From Sabulibacter ruber (lineage in GTDB: Bacteria; Bacteroidota; Bacteroidia; Cytophagales; Hymenobacteraceae): a stretch of 64,000 bases of DNA. Below the pieces are notes generated by a model. The model had not been told where the DNA came from, did not search any database, and saw only the letters and a program-made list of their open reading frames with translations. The stretch spans positions 372,001 to 436,000 of the forward strand of contig NZ_JAFFID010000001.1 in the NCBI RefSeq assembly GCF_017355955.1, written 5' to 3'. Shown here in pieces: positions 41,662-51,752 of the stretch. A program made the position numbers and the translations under genes. The stretch's first letter is position 1, and the number at the start of each line of letters is the position of its first letter.

Positions 41662-42900
41662 TTAGACCGCAACCGATGATTTAGTATAAAGTCCTTTATC
41701 TAACTTAGAGGAGATAGCCTCAAAAGCAGCGATGGTTTCGGCAACGTCTTCCATGGTGTGAACGGCCGTTGGAATCAGGCGCAGCATAATCACATCTTTA
41801 GGTACTACCGGGTACACCACAATAGAGCAGAAGATGCTGTAATTCTCGCGTAAATCCAGGGTAAGTGCCGTAGCATCAGGGATTTGACCGTTCAGCAACA
41901 CAGGCGTTACCGGCGACTGGGTAGTACCAATGTTGAAGCCTTTCTCGCGCAGACCAGACTGCAGCGCGTTCACCACTTTCCAGAGGTTATCCTTCAGTTC
42001 TGGCTTGGTGCGCAGCAATTCAAGGCGTTTCAGGGCACCTACCACCAACGGCATTGGCAGAGATTTGGCATACGTCTGGGAACGCATGTTGTAACGCAGG
42101 TATTCAATTACTTGCTCGTTGCTGGCCACAAACGCGCCAATGCTGGCCATAGACTTGGCAAACGTAGAGAAGTAAATGTCAATACCATCCTGCACGCCCA
42201 GGTGCTCACCGGTACCGGCACCCGTTGCTCCCATAGTCCCAAAGCCGTGGGCATCGTCAATAAACAACCGGAAGTTGTATTTCTCTTTCAGGGCCACCAC
42301 TTCTTTCAGCTTGCCCAGGTTACCGCTCATCCCAAATACACCCTCCGTGATCACCAGAATGGCACCACCGGTTTCGTTGGTCAGGCGGGTAGCGCGCTGC
42401 AGTTGTTTCTCTAGGCTCTCCATGTCGTTGTGCTGGTACACAAAACGCTTGCCCTGATGCAGACGAACCCCGTCAATGATACAGGCGTGCGACTCGGCAT
42501 CGTACACAATCACGTCGTGGCGGTCTACCAATGCATCAATGATAGACACTACGCCCTGGTACCCGAAGTTCAGCAGGAAAGCATCTTCTTTCTGCACAAA
42601 CTCGGCTAACTCTGCTTCCAGGCGCTCGTGGTTATTAGAGTTACCAGACATGATACGCGCACCCATTGGTAAAGCCATCCCGTATTCTGCGGCTGCTTCC
42701 GCGTCTACTTTGCGCACTTCAGGGTGATTGGCTAAGCCTAAGTAGTTGTTAAGGCTCCAGGTAAGCACCTGCTTACCCCTGAAAGTCATGCGGGGAGCAA
42801 TTTCTCCTTCTAATTTAGGGAAAGTAAAATACCCGTGTGCGTAGTGGGAATGGCTGCCAAGCGGTCCGCGGTTGGCTAATAACTTTTCAAATAAATCCAC
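41662..42900 (-). CDS. Alpha-oxoamine synthase family enzyme (serine palmitoyltransferase/cysteate acyltransferase/KBL-like)
   Basis: 412 residues. It is a PLP enzyme that condenses an amino acid with an acyl thioester with loss of CO2. The PLP Lys249 is in STFAKSMASIG, His218 in IDDAHGFG stacks on the cofactor, and His138 is in DAESHACIIDG. The MSGNSNNHERLEAELAEF motif is typical. Length and the N-terminal arm fit serine palmitoyltransferase-type enzymes better than BioF. In this phylum such enzymes start sphingolipid or sulfonolipid (capnine) synthesis, so a membrane lipid role is likely; biotin or threonine metabolism is a less likely alternative. A TTG-N19-TAAATTTG promoter may lie upstream (43013-42984). 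Confidence 0.85.
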   Translation of the reverse strand: MDLFEKLLANRGPLGSHSHYAHGYFTFPKLEGEIAPRMTFRGKQVLTWSLNNYLGLANHPEVRKVDAEAAAEYGMALPMGARIMSGNSNNHERLEAELAEFVQKEDAFLLNFGYQGVVSIIDALVDRHDVIVYDAESHACIIDGVRLHQGKRFVYQHNDMESLEKQLQRATRLTNETGGAILVITEGVFGMSGNLGKLKEVVALKEKYNFRLFIDDAHGFGTMGATGAGTGEHLGVQDGIDIYFSTFAKSMASIGAFVASNEQVIEYLRYNMRSQTYAKSLPMPLVVGALKRLELLRTKPELKDNLWKVVNALQSGLREKGFNIGTTQSPVTPVLLNGQIPDATALTLDLRENYSIFCSIVVYPVVPKDVIMLRLIPTAVHTMEDVAETIAAFEAISSKLDKGLYTKSSVAV

Positions 42901-42983
42901 TTTATATTTGGTTAAGGCGGTTAATGAATCGATGGATGTTTACACCTCCAACTTGAATCAATAAATAAGACCTAAAAGGTTGG

Positions 42984-43013
42984 CAAATTTACATTGATTG
43001 TCTTCAAATACAA
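42984..43013 (-). promoter_or_regulatory. Candidate promoter of the alpha-oxoamine synthase gene
   Basis: On the minus strand, TTG (43013-43011), a 19 bp spacer and TAAATTTG (42991-42984). It is 83 bp before the ATG. A second -7 match, TACCTTTG (43018-43011), overlaps the -33 site. Confidence 0.45.
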
Positions 43014-43047
43014 AGGTAGTGCCAGTTAGATCAAAAAAATGACCTTT

Positions 43048-43055
43048 TATGTTTG
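43048..43055 (+). promoter_or_regulatory. -7 promoter element for accC
   Basis: TATGTTTG, exact TAnnTTTG, 48 bp before the accC ATG. No well-spaced -33 TTG was seen. Confidence 0.4.
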
Positions 43056-43103
43056 GCCGGAATGCACGTTCTTTGAAAAACGAACCGAACCGTATTCACT
43101 TCT

Positions 43104-44615
43104 ATGAAGAAGATTGCCAAGCTACTGGTTGCCAACCGCGGAGAAATTGCCTTACGTGTCATGCGCTCTGCCCGGGAGATGGGCATAAAAACCGTAGCCA
43201 TTTACTCTGAGGCCGACAGACAGGCCTTGCACGTGCGTTACGCAGATGAGGCCGTTTGTGTTGGCCCTCCGGCTTCCAGTGCCTCTTATTTACGCGCCGA
43301 TGTCATTTTGGAGGTTTGCCAGCGCCTGGGCGTAGACGCTATTCACCCGGGCTACGGTTTCTTGTCTGAAAACGCCGAATTTGCCCAAAAAGTAAAAGAA
43401 GCCGGTATCACCTTTATTGGCCCCTCCCCAGAAGCCATTGAACTGATGGGTAGCAAGCTGGCCGCCAAGGCTGCTGTAGCCCAATATAACATCCCGATGG
43501 TTCCCGGCACCGAGTACGCCATCACCGATGTAGAAGCCGCCAAAGAGATAGCCTCTACCGTAGGTTTCCCCATCCTTATCAAAGCCAGTGCCGGCGGGGG
43601 CGGAAAAGGAATGCGGGTGGTGCAGCACGTTTCTGAGTTTGAGGAACAGATGCAGCTGGCCGTGAGCGAAGCAACCTCAGCCTTCGGGAACGGGTCTGTT
43701 TTTATAGAGAAGTACATCGGCTCGCCCCGTCACATTGAGATACAGGTTTTGGGCGATACCCACGGCAATATCGTGCACTTGTTTGAGCGCGAATGCTCTA
43801 TTCAGCGCCGACACCAGAAGGTGATAGAAGAAGCACCGTCCTCTGTGCTTACGCCGGAATTACGCGAGGCCATGGGGCGCTGCGCGGTAGATGTGGCCCG
43901 GGCCTGCAACTACGTATGCGCCGGAACGGTAGAATTCCTGCTGGACGAGAACCTTAACTTCTACTTCCTGGAAATGAACACCCGTCTGCAGGTGGAGCAT
44001 CCCGTTACGGAGCAGATCACCGGATTGGACTTGGTGAAAGAGCAAATCAAGATTGCCCAGGGAGCGCCTCTCTCCTTCTCGCAGGAAGACCTCACCATTT
44101 CAGGACATGCCTTAGAGCTACGCGTGTACGCAGAAGACCCGGCTAACAACTTCCTCCCGGATATTGGAACTTTGACCACCTACAAGCGTCCGCAAGGTTT
44201 GGGGGTGCGGGTAGATGATGGCTTTGAAGAAGGCATGGAGATTCCTATCTACTATGACCCCATGATCGCCAAGCTGGTAACGTTTGGGAAAGACCGGCAG
44301 GAAGCCATTGAGAAGATGATCAGGGCGATTGAAGAGTACCAGATTACCGGTATTGAAACCACCCTGCCCTTCGGCAAGTTTGTGATGGAACACGAAGCGT
44401 TCCGTTCAGGTAATTTTGACACCAAGTTCATTGAACGCTACTTCCAGGATCCATCGGTTCTGCAGCCAACTCCAACCCAGGACGAAGAAGAAATTGCCGC
44501 GGTGTTAGCCGCCATCTTCGCTGGCCAGACTAAGAAAGCCATTGCTCCCACATCAGCAGGCACCAACACTTCCACCTCAGGAATGTCTGACTGGCGTAAA
44601 AACAGACTGAAATAG
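43104..44615 (+). CDS. accC: AccC: biotin carboxylase subunit
   Basis: 503 residues. It carboxylates biotin on the carrier protein with ATP and bicarbonate, the first half of acetyl- or propionyl-CoA carboxylation. It starts KIAKLLVANRGEIALRVMRS; the ATP-grasp motifs are IKASAGGGGKGMRVVQ and HIEIQVLGDTHGN, with active-site RECSIQRRHQKVIEE and EMNTRLQVEHPVTE. The C-terminal extension beyond 450 (Thr/Ser-rich) is longer than E. coli AccC. No accB or carboxyltransferase gene is adjacent, so it may serve either acetyl-CoA or an acyl-CoA carboxylase. Confidence 0.93.
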   Translation: MKKIAKLLVANRGEIALRVMRSAREMGIKTVAIYSEADRQALHVRYADEAVCVGPPASSASYLRADVILEVCQRLGVDAIHPGYGFLSENAEFAQKVKEAGITFIGPSPEAIELMGSKLAAKAAVAQYNIPMVPGTEYAITDVEAAKEIASTVGFPILIKASAGGGGKGMRVVQHVSEFEEQMQLAVSEATSAFGNGSVFIEKYIGSPRHIEIQVLGDTHGNIVHLFERECSIQRRHQKVIEEAPSSVLTPELREAMGRCAVDVARACNYVCAGTVEFLLDENLNFYFLEMNTRLQVEHPVTEQITGLDLVKEQIKIAQGAPLSFSQEDLTISGHALELRVYAEDPANNFLPDIGTLTTYKRPQGLGVRVDDGFEEGMEIPIYYDPMIAKLVTFGKDRQEAIEKMIRAIEEYQITGIETTLPFGKFVMEHEAFRSGNFDTKFIERYFQDPSVLQPTPTQDEEEIAAVLAAIFAGQTKKAIAPTSAGTNTSTSGMSDWRKNRLK

Positions 44616-44623
44616 CAGGAACA

Positions 44624-44658
44624 GTTTGCCCCTGAAATCTTGCAAACAGGCTATAAAC
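44624..44658. repeat. 35 bp palindromic repeat after accC
   Basis: Starts GTTTGCCCCTGAAATC and ends ACAGGCTATAAAC. It is a degenerate member, with GTTTG/ATAAAC ends and an inner CCTG/CAGG pair. A further weak hairpin (ACGTAAAA/TTTTACGT, 44657-44708) follows. Confidence 0.45.
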
Positions 44659-44732
44659 GTAAAAATAAAAGCGGGGTCCCTCTGATGAAATAGCCCTGCT
44701 TTTTACGTCAGGAAGAATTCATTGCCAAAAAA

Positions 44733-44790
44733 AGCTGTCCCCCGTTTTATGATTCTTTTGATGAAAGTAGGCCTAAAACGGGGAACAGCT
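44733..44790. terminator. Convergent terminator with palindromic repeat copy (44744-44779)
   Basis: AGCTGTCCCCCGTTTTA (44733-44749) pairs with TAAAACGGGGAACAGCT (44774-44790) at 16 of 17 positions. The GTTTTA...TAAAAC core is 36 bp and nearly identical in reverse complement to the copy at 1620-1655. It lies between accC and bshB1. Confidence 0.82.
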
Positions 44791-44812
44791 CTTTTATGTA
44801 GATCTCTCTACT

Positions 44813-45541
44813 CTAGATCAAATCAAAAAGATTTTTCACGCCTAGGAACCGCTCTCTGGTAAATCCCTCTCCGTAGGTAACGCCTATGGCGTGGCCTAAT
44901 TCCAAAGCCCGGGCTTCAATGAAGCGCATGAACTCAGGCGAAGAGATATAAGTAGACGGCTCAGTACTATCGGCACTTGCCGGGGTAAAGAACTGGGTTT
45001 TGAAGGCGCTGATTGCTTCTACCTTTTTCTCCCAGTAAGGAGTGATATCTACCACCAGGTCTGGCGTGATCATGCGGTCCTGGATGTAGTGGTACACGGC
45101 TTTCGGTCTCCAGGCTTCCTGCTCCTCTCCTTCTGAAGTATAGGTATTAATTCGCCGCAGGCCTGAATAAAAGCAGGACTCTGACACCAGGGCGCTTCCC
45201 CTGCCATGGTCTGGGTGACGATCATGGATGGCGTTCATCAGGACAATTTCCGGTTGGTACTTCCGGATAGCCTGGATCACGATGCGCTGGTGTTCCTCGT
45301 CGTTTTTGAAGAAACCATCGGCTAAACCCAGATTTTCGCGGGCGTCCAGCCCTAGTATTTTGGCAGAATCTGCTGCTTCCTGAGCGCGGGTTTCTATTGT
45401 TCCTCTGGTGCCTAGTTCGCCTCGGGTAAGGTCTACCACGCCAATCTTTTTGCCCAGGGCTTTGTGCGCCATGAGCGTGCCTACGCAGCCTAACTCAGCA
45501 TCATCTGGATGAGAGGCGAAGGCCAATATATCTAACTTCAT
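44813..45541 (-). CDS. bshB1: BshB1: bacillithiol biosynthesis deacetylase
   Basis: 242 residues of the PIG-L/LmbE family. The zinc-binding motif is FASHPDDAELGC (8-19) with a second His pair in HDRHPDHGRGSAL. Further motifs, VDLTRGELGTRGT and ETRAQEAADSAKILG, are typical of the BshB1 type, which deacetylates GlcNAc-malate to GlcN-malate, the second step of bacillithiol synthesis. The other genes (bshA, bshC) are not in the window. Bacillithiol as the main low-molecular thiol would argue against a glutathione role for the GCS2-like gene near 6-7 kb. It starts 9 bp after the M23 peptidase gene. Confidence 0.93.
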   Translation of the reverse strand: MKLDILAFASHPDDAELGCVGTLMAHKALGKKIGVVDLTRGELGTRGTIETRAQEAADSAKILGLDARENLGLADGFFKNDEEHQRIVIQAIRKYQPEIVLMNAIHDRHPDHGRGSALVSESCFYSGLRRINTYTSEGEEQEAWRPKAVYHYIQDRMITPDLVVDITPYWEKKVEAISAFKTQFFTPASADSTEPSTYISSPEFMRFIEARALELGHAIGVTYGEGFTRERFLGVKNLFDLI

Positions 45542-45550
45542 TGAAATGTC

Positions 45551-46600
45551 TTATTTTATACGGAGGCTTCTGCCCACCCTCAGCGTAGTTCTAGGGGTGA
45601 TCCGGTTCAAGCGGGTGATCTGAGATACTGGAACCCCATACTTTCTGGCAATGGAACCCAACACCTCTCCGCTTCTAACTTTGTGGTACACAACCCTTCT
45701 GGCTGCGGAAGCTCCACTAGAACTTTTCCTTTTCGCTCGGTTATAGTAGTTGAAGAGCGCCGAGGTGATTTTGAAGTTTTCTCCCTTCAGCAGATACTCC
45801 GGAAAGTCATAAAGCTCCTCCGGGTCAATGGGATTTCCCTCATACCGTACCTCGTAATGCAGGTGTGGTCCTGAGCTGCGGCCGGTGCTGCCGCCCCATC
45901 CAATCAACTCTCCGGCTTTCACAAATTGTCCTACTTTGGCAATGGGTTTGCTCAAGTGACCATATAGCGTTTCCAGGCCGTTTACGTGCCGAACAACCAG
46001 GTAATTGCCGTAACCGCCACCGTCCCACTTGGAAATACGCACCACTCCGTCAAAGGCGGTTTTCACTGAATCACCAGTATCCAGGTCAAGATCGGTACCA
46101 TAATGCCACCGATAACCTCTGAACCCGAAATCAGAGGTAACCGGAGTTTTCACCAGAGGCATTTTATACGCATGCTTGTCGTCATATAGCCTCAGGGCAA
46201 TGGTATCCTGGATCTGCCGACCGTCTTTGCGGTATGGATTGATGTTGCGGGTATCCCAGATGGCATAATAGGCGGCGATTTTCACCCACACACTATCATC
46301 CATCTGAATCTGCTCAGACATCTCTACAATGCTCTGTTCGCCCAAATCCAGGGAGCTGGTATCTTCGCTAACAATGGAAAGCTTCTTGACCGGGCTAAAC
46401 TCAGCGCGGCTGGGCTTGTCGCTGTCTTGGGAGGTCACCTGTTTTACTACAACAGATGTATCAGGCTTCACATGTTTTATCTTTGGAGCCCTCCGCTTGA
46501 ACAAGTCTCTGTTGGTTCTTCTTTTCTGTGCTTCGGCCAGGTGCCCTGTTAGGGAGAAACTGGCGAGCAAAAGAAAGAAAAGCAGTTTTCTCAAAAACAT
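45551..46600 (-). CDS. M23 peptidase with C-terminal LysM domain
   Basis: 349 residues: signal peptide (1-24, FLRKLLFFLLLASFSLTGHL), a basic linker, a peptidase_M23 domain (about 150-260) with zinc ligands in WHYGTDLDLDTGD and GPHLHYEVRYEG, and a C-terminal LysM (about 302-349, YHKVRSGEVLGSIARKYGVP) for peptidoglycan binding. It is exported and either hydrolyses cross-link peptides or activates an amidase; both zinc HxH and the upstream H are present, so catalysis is plausible. It is followed after 9 bp by bshB1. Confidence 0.93.
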   Translation of the reverse strand: MFLRKLLFFLLLASFSLTGHLAEAQKRRTNRDLFKRRAPKIKHVKPDTSVVVKQVTSQDSDKPSRAEFSPVKKLSIVSEDTSSLDLGEQSIVEMSEQIQMDDSVWVKIAAYYAIWDTRNINPYRKDGRQIQDTIALRLYDDKHAYKMPLVKTPVTSDFGFRGYRWHYGTDLDLDTGDSVKTAFDGVVRISKWDGGGYGNYLVVRHVNGLETLYGHLSKPIAKVGQFVKAGELIGWGGSTGRSSGPHLHYEVRYEGNPIDPEELYDFPEYLLKGENFKITSALFNYYNRAKRKSSSGASAARRVVYHKVRSGEVLGSIARKYGVPVSQITRLNRITPRTTLRVGRSLRIK

Positions 46601-46705
46601 TTAATCCAATTAATCACCGGAGCCAAAATAGCTTGGGTACGGCTTTAAAACTGAACAAGCCCCTATTTTATTGCTTCAGCAAGTGGATAGTGGCTTGTTC
46701 TTCCT

Positions 46706-47653
46706 TTATTGATAGTCCTCTAGCGAGGCCAGGTATCGTTCAGCGTCCAAAGCTGCCATACACCCGGTTCCCGCTGCTGTCACCGCCTGGCGGTACACGT
46801 TGTCCTGCACGTCGCCACAGGCAAACACGCCGTCAACATTGGTTTTGGTAGTGCCCGGAATGGTCTTCAGGTACCCGCTCTCATCGTGCTCCAGGTAAGG
46901 CTGGAAAATTTTAGAGTTCGGTTCGTGCCCAATGGCCACAAAGAAACCATTTACCGGTATGTCTTTCACCTCACCTGTCTTAGTGTCTTTGATGCGCACG
47001 CCTTGTACCGCGTGGTCTCCCAAGATTTCCTCGGTTACGCTGTTCCAAAGAATCTCAATGTTTGGCGTGTGCTTCACACGGTTCTGCATGATAGTGGAAG
47101 CCCGCATCTCATCACGGCGCACAATCATATACACCTTGGAGCAAAGATGGGAAAGGTAATGCGCCTCTTCACAGGCAGTATCACCCGCTCCTACAATGGC
47201 TACCTCCTGCCCCCGGTAAAAGAAACCGTCACACACGGCGCAGGCAGAAACCCCGCTTCCGTTCAAACGGGCCTCAGACTCCAGACCTAACCACTTAGCC
47301 GAAGCCCCGGTGGCAATAATCACGGTGTCTGCCTCAATCTCTTTCTGCTCATCAATTGTCACGCGGTGCGGCTTGCCCGAGAAATCAACGGAAGTTGCAA
47401 TTCCGTACCGAATGTCTGCCCCAAAACGCTCGGCCTGCTGACGGAAATCTTCCATCATTTGCGGGCCATTGATGCCTTGAGGATATCCTGGGTAATTTTC
47501 AACGTCATTGGTAATGGTCAACTGACCACCTGGCTGTAAGCCCTGGTACATCACCGGTTTAAGACCGGCACGTGAGGCGTAGATAGCGGCGGTATACCCG
47601 GCAGGACCGGAACCGATGATCAAACACTTTACGCGCTCCTTTTGATTCTCCAT
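46706..47653 (-). CDS. trxB: TrxB: thioredoxin-disulfide reductase
   Basis: 315 residues from MENQKERVKCLIIGSG (ATG at 47653); the frame to 47677 adds eight residues. It reduces thioredoxin with NADPH through FAD. The FAD GSGPAGYTAA motif is at 14-23, the redox CAVC motif at 138-141 (SACAVCDG), the NADPH motif VGAGDTACEEA follows, and the C-terminal FAD motif is VFACGDVQDNVYRQA. Complete and ordinary. Confidence 0.96.
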   Translation of the reverse strand: MENQKERVKCLIIGSGPAGYTAAIYASRAGLKPVMYQGLQPGGQLTITNDVENYPGYPQGINGPQMMEDFRQQAERFGADIRYGIATSVDFSGKPHRVTIDEQKEIEADTVIIATGASAKWLGLESEARLNGSGVSACAVCDGFFYRGQEVAIVGAGDTACEEAHYLSHLCSKVYMIVRRDEMRASTIMQNRVKHTPNIEILWNSVTEEILGDHAVQGVRIKDTKTGEVKDIPVNGFFVAIGHEPNSKIFQPYLEHDESGYLKTIPGTTKTNVDGVFACGDVQDNVYRQAVTAAGTGCMAALDAERYLASLEDYQ

Positions 47654-48010
47654 ATATGGTATAATTTGGGAGTGCAATATTACGAATAAATTTAAAGACG
47701 CTACCAGTTTAGCCTTGCCCCTGCAGTTACATACCCGTTCCCTCAGGGAAACTACTTAGTATGAACCTGGTGGTACAAAGAACTTTAGCACAGGAAGCCT
47801 CTTTCTTTGATGGCCTGCGGTAGGCCTTCTAAGTATAACTATCTTTAGACCAGCGGGAGTTCCTTTGGTTTAATTCAAGGAGCACGTTTTTGCCGTATTT
47901 TCTAATTTTCTGCTTTAAAACACCATCTAAGCTCTTAGCAGAGAACCTATTAAACAGCAAAAAGCCTTGGCTCCGTAAGAAACCAAGGCTTCTGAAATAC
48001 TATTTTATCT
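47654..48010. other. Intergenic region between rpoD and trxB
   Basis: Non-coding as far as I can see. It holds the rpoD terminator near 47962-47991 and, weakly, a 36 bp GTTTTTGCC...TTTAAAAC sequence (47886-47921) that has the length but little of the symmetry of the repeat family. Confidence 0.5.
47962..47991 (-). terminator. rpoD terminator
   Basis: AAGCCTTGG (47962-47970) pairs with CCAAGGCTT (47983-47991), and on the minus strand a T run follows. It lies 20 bp past the rpoD stop. Confidence 0.85.
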
Positions 48011-48874
48011 TTATCCTAAGTACGGCTTCAGGGCCTTGCTGCGGGATGTATGACGTAAACGACGAATCGCTTTTTCTTTGATCTGGCGTACACGCTCGCG
48101 AGTCAGGTTGAATTTCTCACCGATCTCTTCCAAGGTCAACGAGTGCTCACCGTTCAAACCGAAGTAAAGGGTGATCACATCGGCCTCACGCTTGGTCAGG
48201 GTAGAAAGGGCACGCTGTACTTCTTTACGCAGAGAGTCGTTCATCAGGCCCGTATCCGGAGACTCTTCGTCTTCGTTTTCCAGAACGTCCAATAAACGGT
48301 TTTCCTCGCCTTGCACGAACGGAGCATCCACAGACACGTGACGACCAGAGATCTTCAGGGTGTCTACCACCTCGGCAGTAGTCAGTTCAAGTACTTCCGC
48401 GATTTCTTCTGGAGAAGGCTCCCGCTCAAACTTCTGCTCCAGTTCAGAGAAAGATTTGGAGATTTTGTTCAAAGAACCTACGCGGTTCAACGGAAGACGC
48501 ACAATCCTGGACTGCTCGGCCAAAGCCTGCAGAATAGACTGACGGATCCACCATACGGCGTAAGAGATAAATTTGAAACCACGAGTCTCATCAAAACGCT
48601 TGGCGGCTTTGATCAAGCCCAGGTTTCCTTCATTAATCAAGTCTCCCAAGGAAAGACCTTGGTTCTGGTATTGCTTTGCAACCGACACCACGAAGCGCAG
48701 GTTGGCTTTGGTTAATTTCTCGAGGGCGAACTGGTCGCCTTCTCTGATGCGCTGGGCAAGCGTTACCTCCTCGTCTGGGGTGAGCAAGTCCACCTTCCCA
48801 ATCTCCTGCAAATACTTGTCAAGGGATTGGCTCTCACGGTTGGTAATCTGCTTGCTTATTTTCAGCTGTCTCAT
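48011..48874 (-). CDS. rpoD: RpoD: primary sigma-70 factor
   Basis: 287 residues, the short form normal for Bacteroidota, lacking region 1.1 and the non-conserved region. Region 1.2 ([20 protein letters not shown]), region 2 ([57 protein letters not shown]), region 3 and region 4.2 ([30 protein letters not shown]) are all complete. This factor would recognise the TAnnTTTG/TTG promoters found in the window. Gene expression is probably monocistronic. Confidence 0.96.
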   Translation of the reverse strand: MRQLKISKQITNRESQSLDKYLQEIGKVDLLTPDEEVTLAQRIREGDQFALEKLTKANLRFVVSVAKQYQNQGLSLGDLINEGNLGLIKAAKRFDETRGFKFISYAVWWIRQSILQALAEQSRIVRLPLNRVGSLNKISKSFSELEQKFEREPSPEEIAEVLELTTAEVVDTLKISGRHVSVDAPFVQGEENRLLDVLENEDEESPDTGLMNDSLRKEVQRALSTLTKREADVITLYFGLNGEHSLTLEEIGEKFNLTRERVRQIKEKAIRRLRHTSRSKALKPYLG

Positions 48875-48981
48875 TGGAGTGTATTTCTATCTGTGTAAAT
48901 CTCTGTATTGGTTGGCTGTAGGGATAACCCCTCGCTGGCTCCAAAAGTTCTCTTAACGCGAAAACACCTGCTAACTCCTTT

Positions 48982-49017
48982 GTTTTGAGGCTGGTTTTAG
49001 GAAATCAGCCCCAAAAC
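48982..49017. repeat. 36 bp palindromic repeat upstream of rpoD
   Basis: Starts GTTTTGAGGCTGGTTTTA and ends TCAGCCCCAAAAC, with 14 of 16 arm positions paired. It is nearly the same as the copy at 38542-38577. It lies between the pnp stop and the rpoD leader. Confidence 0.75.
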
Positions 49018-49073
49018 CCGGCCAAACACACCTGTATGGCAGGGGTTAGACCGGGTTCAGGAAGGTAATCTGA

Positions 49074-51224
49074 TTAGGCTTTTTTAGGAGCAGATTCTGA
49101 ACGTTCTGGTTTTGGCAACAGAGCCTTGCGGGAAAGCTTGAATTTGCCGGTTTTAGGATCAATGTCCACCAGCTTCACTTTGATTTCCTCGCCTAGCTCC
49201 AATACGCCTTCCATGCTCTCCAGACGCTCCCACTTCACTTCAGAGATGTGCAGCAGACCGTCTTTGCCGGGCATGAATTCCACAAACGCGCCGTATGGCT
49301 GGATAGATTTCACTTTACCAACGTAGGTCTCGCCCACTTCTGGTACGGCCACAATGGCTTTGATTTTAGATACGGCCAGTTGCATGGCTTCCTGGTTCGT
49401 GGCGAACACGTTCACGTATCCTTTGTCGTTTTTCTCTTCAATTTGGATAACCGCACCAGAATCGCGCTGGATCTGCTGGATCACCTTACCGCCTGGTCCA
49501 ATGATAGCACCAATGAATTCTTTGTCAATGATGATGTTCTGAGAACGTGGGGTATGCGGTTTGAAGTCTGGGTTAGGCTGCGCGATGGTTTTGTTCATCT
49601 CGCCCAGAATGTGCAGACGACCGTTTCTAGCCTGAGCCAAAGCCTGACCCAGGATCTCAAAGGAAAGACCTTTCACTTTGATGTCCATCTGGCAAGCCGT
49701 GATTCCTTTGGCCGTACCGGTTACTTTGAAGTCCATATCACCTAGGTGATCTTCGTCACCCAGGATATCAGAAAGAACGGCAAAGTTGCCAGACTCCTCA
49801 TCCATGATCAGACCCATGGCAATACCAGATACCGGGGCTTTGATCTGGATACCAGCATCCATCAGCGCCAATGTACCGGCACAAACGGTAGCCATAGAGG
49901 AAGAACCGTTTGACTCCAGAATGTCAGAAACGACACGGATGGTGTATGGATTCTCGTCTTCCGGGGGCAATACTTTCTTCAGAGAACGCATGGCAAGGTT
50001 TCCGTGTCCTACTTCTCTACGACCAGTACCGCGCATTGGCTTGGCCTCACCGGTTGAGAATGGAGGGAAGTTATAGTGCAGCATAAACTTATTGAAGCCA
50101 GAGAACATGGCTCCGTCAATCATCTGCTCATCTAATTTTGTACCTAAGGTTACAGTGGTCAAAGACTGGGTCTCACCACGGGTGAAGATAGCCGAACCGT
50201 GGGCAGAAGGCAGATAGTTCACTTCTGACCAGATAGGGCGGATTTCATCCAGCGCACGACCGTCCAGACGACGACGCTCTTTCAGAACCGCATCACGTAC
50301 GGCTTCTTTCTCGGCATCATGGAAGTATTTTCCAATCAGGGTAGCGTCATAGGTATGATCTTCTGGCAATGAAGCCACAAACTCCTCTTTGATGGCTTTA
50401 AAGGCTTCTTTGCGCTGCGCTTTCACGTTGTTACCGGCGGCAGCAACCTGATAGGCCTTGTCATACACAGCTTTGAAGATCATTTCCTTCAGTTCAGGAT
50501 CATTGGTCTCGTGGCTGTAGGTGCGTTTTTCTGTAGCTCCTACTTCCTGGGCTAACTCAATCTGGGCTTGCACCTGGTCTTTGATCGCTACGTGCGCCAA
50601 ACGGATGGCCTCTAACATGTCTTCTTCAGACACTTCGCTCATCTCGCCTTCCACCATGGCTACGCTATCGGCAGAACCACCTACAATCAGGTCAATGTCA
50701 GCGCGGCTCAGGTCAGACAGCAATGGGTTGATCTGGAACTGGCCGTCAATACGAGCTACCCGCACTTCAGAGATCGGGCCGTTGAACGGAATATCGGAAA
50801 CAGAGATAGCGGCAGAGGCAGCCAAAGCTGCCAGGGCATCAGGAAGAATCTCAGAGTCGGCAGAGATCAGGTTGATGATCACTTGGGTCTCTGCGTGGTA
50901 ATCGTCTGGGAACATTGGGCGCAGTACGCGGTCAACCAGACGGCTGATCAGGATCTCATAATCTGAAAGGCGGGCTTCTCTTTTCAGGAAACCGCCGGGG
51001 ATTTTACCGGAAGAAGCGAACTTTTCCTGGTAGTCTACGGAAAGGGGAAGGAAATCTACTCCTTCGCGGGCCTCTTTGTTAGACACCACCGTAGCTAGCA
51101 GCATCGCGTTTCCGCACTTCACCACTACTGAACCGTCGGCCTGTTTGGCCAGCTTGCCGGTTTCAATAGTAATATCACGGCCATTGGCCATGCGGATAGT
51201 TTTATTTATAGCGTTGTATGACAT
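49074..51224 (-). CDS. pnp: Pnp: polyribonucleotide nucleotidyltransferase
   Basis: 716 residues from [18 protein letters not shown] (ATG at 51224). It is a phosphorolytic 3'-5' exoribonuclease. Two RNase PH domains are visible: the first with [20 protein letters not shown] and [18 protein letters not shown], the second with [28 protein letters not shown] and [16 protein letters not shown] (active-site Asp residues). They are followed by KH ([19 protein letters not shown]) and S1 ([20 protein letters not shown]) domains. It lies downstream of rpsO, the arrangement seen across bacteria. Confidence 0.97.
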   Translation of the reverse strand: MSYNAINKTIRMANGRDITIETGKLAKQADGSVVVKCGNAMLLATVVSNKEAREGVDFLPLSVDYQEKFASSGKIPGGFLKREARLSDYEILISRLVDRVLRPMFPDDYHAETQVIINLISADSEILPDALAALAASAAISVSDIPFNGPISEVRVARIDGQFQINPLLSDLSRADIDLIVGGSADSVAMVEGEMSEVSEEDMLEAIRLAHVAIKDQVQAQIELAQEVGATEKRTYSHETNDPELKEMIFKAVYDKAYQVAAAGNNVKAQRKEAFKAIKEEFVASLPEDHTYDATLIGKYFHDAEKEAVRDAVLKERRRLDGRALDEIRPIWSEVNYLPSAHGSAIFTRGETQSLTTVTLGTKLDEQMIDGAMFSGFNKFMLHYNFPPFSTGEAKPMRGTGRREVGHGNLAMRSLKKVLPPEDENPYTIRVVSDILESNGSSSMATVCAGTLALMDAGIQIKAPVSGIAMGLIMDEESGNFAVLSDILGDEDHLGDMDFKVTGTAKGITACQMDIKVKGLSFEILGQALAQARNGRLHILGEMNKTIAQPNPDFKPHTPRSQNIIIDKEFIGAIIGPGGKVIQQIQRDSGAVIQIEEKNDKGYVNVFATNQEAMQLAVSKIKAIVAVPEVGETYVGKVKSIQPYGAFVEFMPGKDGLLHISEVKWERLESMEGVLELGEEIKVKLVDIDPKTGKFKLSRKALLPKPERSESAPKKA

Positions 51225-51316
51225 CGTTCTTGATATAAGATGCAATCAAAGTAAAATGCACCCAAAGGAATAACCCAAGGGCGCTAAGAGAAAGACGGGA
51301 AAGCAGCGGCAATAAA

Positions 51317-51357
51317 AAAGATAGGGAATCCCGTTTATGAATTCCCTAATCTTTTTA
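51317..51357 (-). terminator. Hairpin after rpsO
   Basis: AAAAGATAGGGAAT pairs with ATTCCCTAATCTTTT with one bulged base; on the minus strand a T run follows. It separates rpsO from pnp and may allow partial read-through. Confidence 0.8.
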
Positions 51358-51363
51358 TGATGA

Positions 51364-51639
51364 TTATTTACGAATGCCTAACTCAGCGATAATAGCACGG
51401 TAGCGCTCAATGTCGGTTTTAGTAAGGTAATTCAGCAATCTTCTTCTCTTACCTACCAGTTTCAAAAGACCTAAACGAGTAGAAAAGTCTTTTTTGTGAG
51501 TTTTCAAGTGGTCTGTCAGGTGGTTGATCCGGGCAGTAAACAAGGCGATTTGTGATTCAGCTGATCCGGTATCGGTGGCTGATTTAGAAAAACCGCTAGT
51601 TTGGAAGATTTCTTTTTTCGCTTCGGTAGTTAATTTCAT
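51364..51639 (-). CDS. rpsO: RpsO: ribosomal protein S15
   Basis: 91 residues, full length. It starts [20 protein letters not shown], with the conserved [19 protein letters not shown] and [16 protein letters not shown] motifs for 16S rRNA helix 22 binding. rpsO and pnp adjacency is widely conserved. Confidence 0.98.
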   Translation of the reverse strand: MKLTTEAKKEIFQTSGFSKSATDTGSAESQIALFTARINHLTDHLKTHKKDFSTRLGLLKLVGKRRRLLNYLTKTDIERYRAIIAELGIRK

Positions 51640-51752
51640 TGCGTGTAACTGTACTTGTCTTTTTTATCGCAGTTCTGAATACAAGGCGCAAAGTTAGAAA
51701 ACTAAGGCGAGTATTCAAACTTTTATTTGAATATTCAGCAACAATTTCTTTA

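Noticed and set aside
47886-47921. Another 36 bp palindromic repeat near rpoD
   Set aside because: Length and end bases fit but the arms show little complementarity, so it was not counted.
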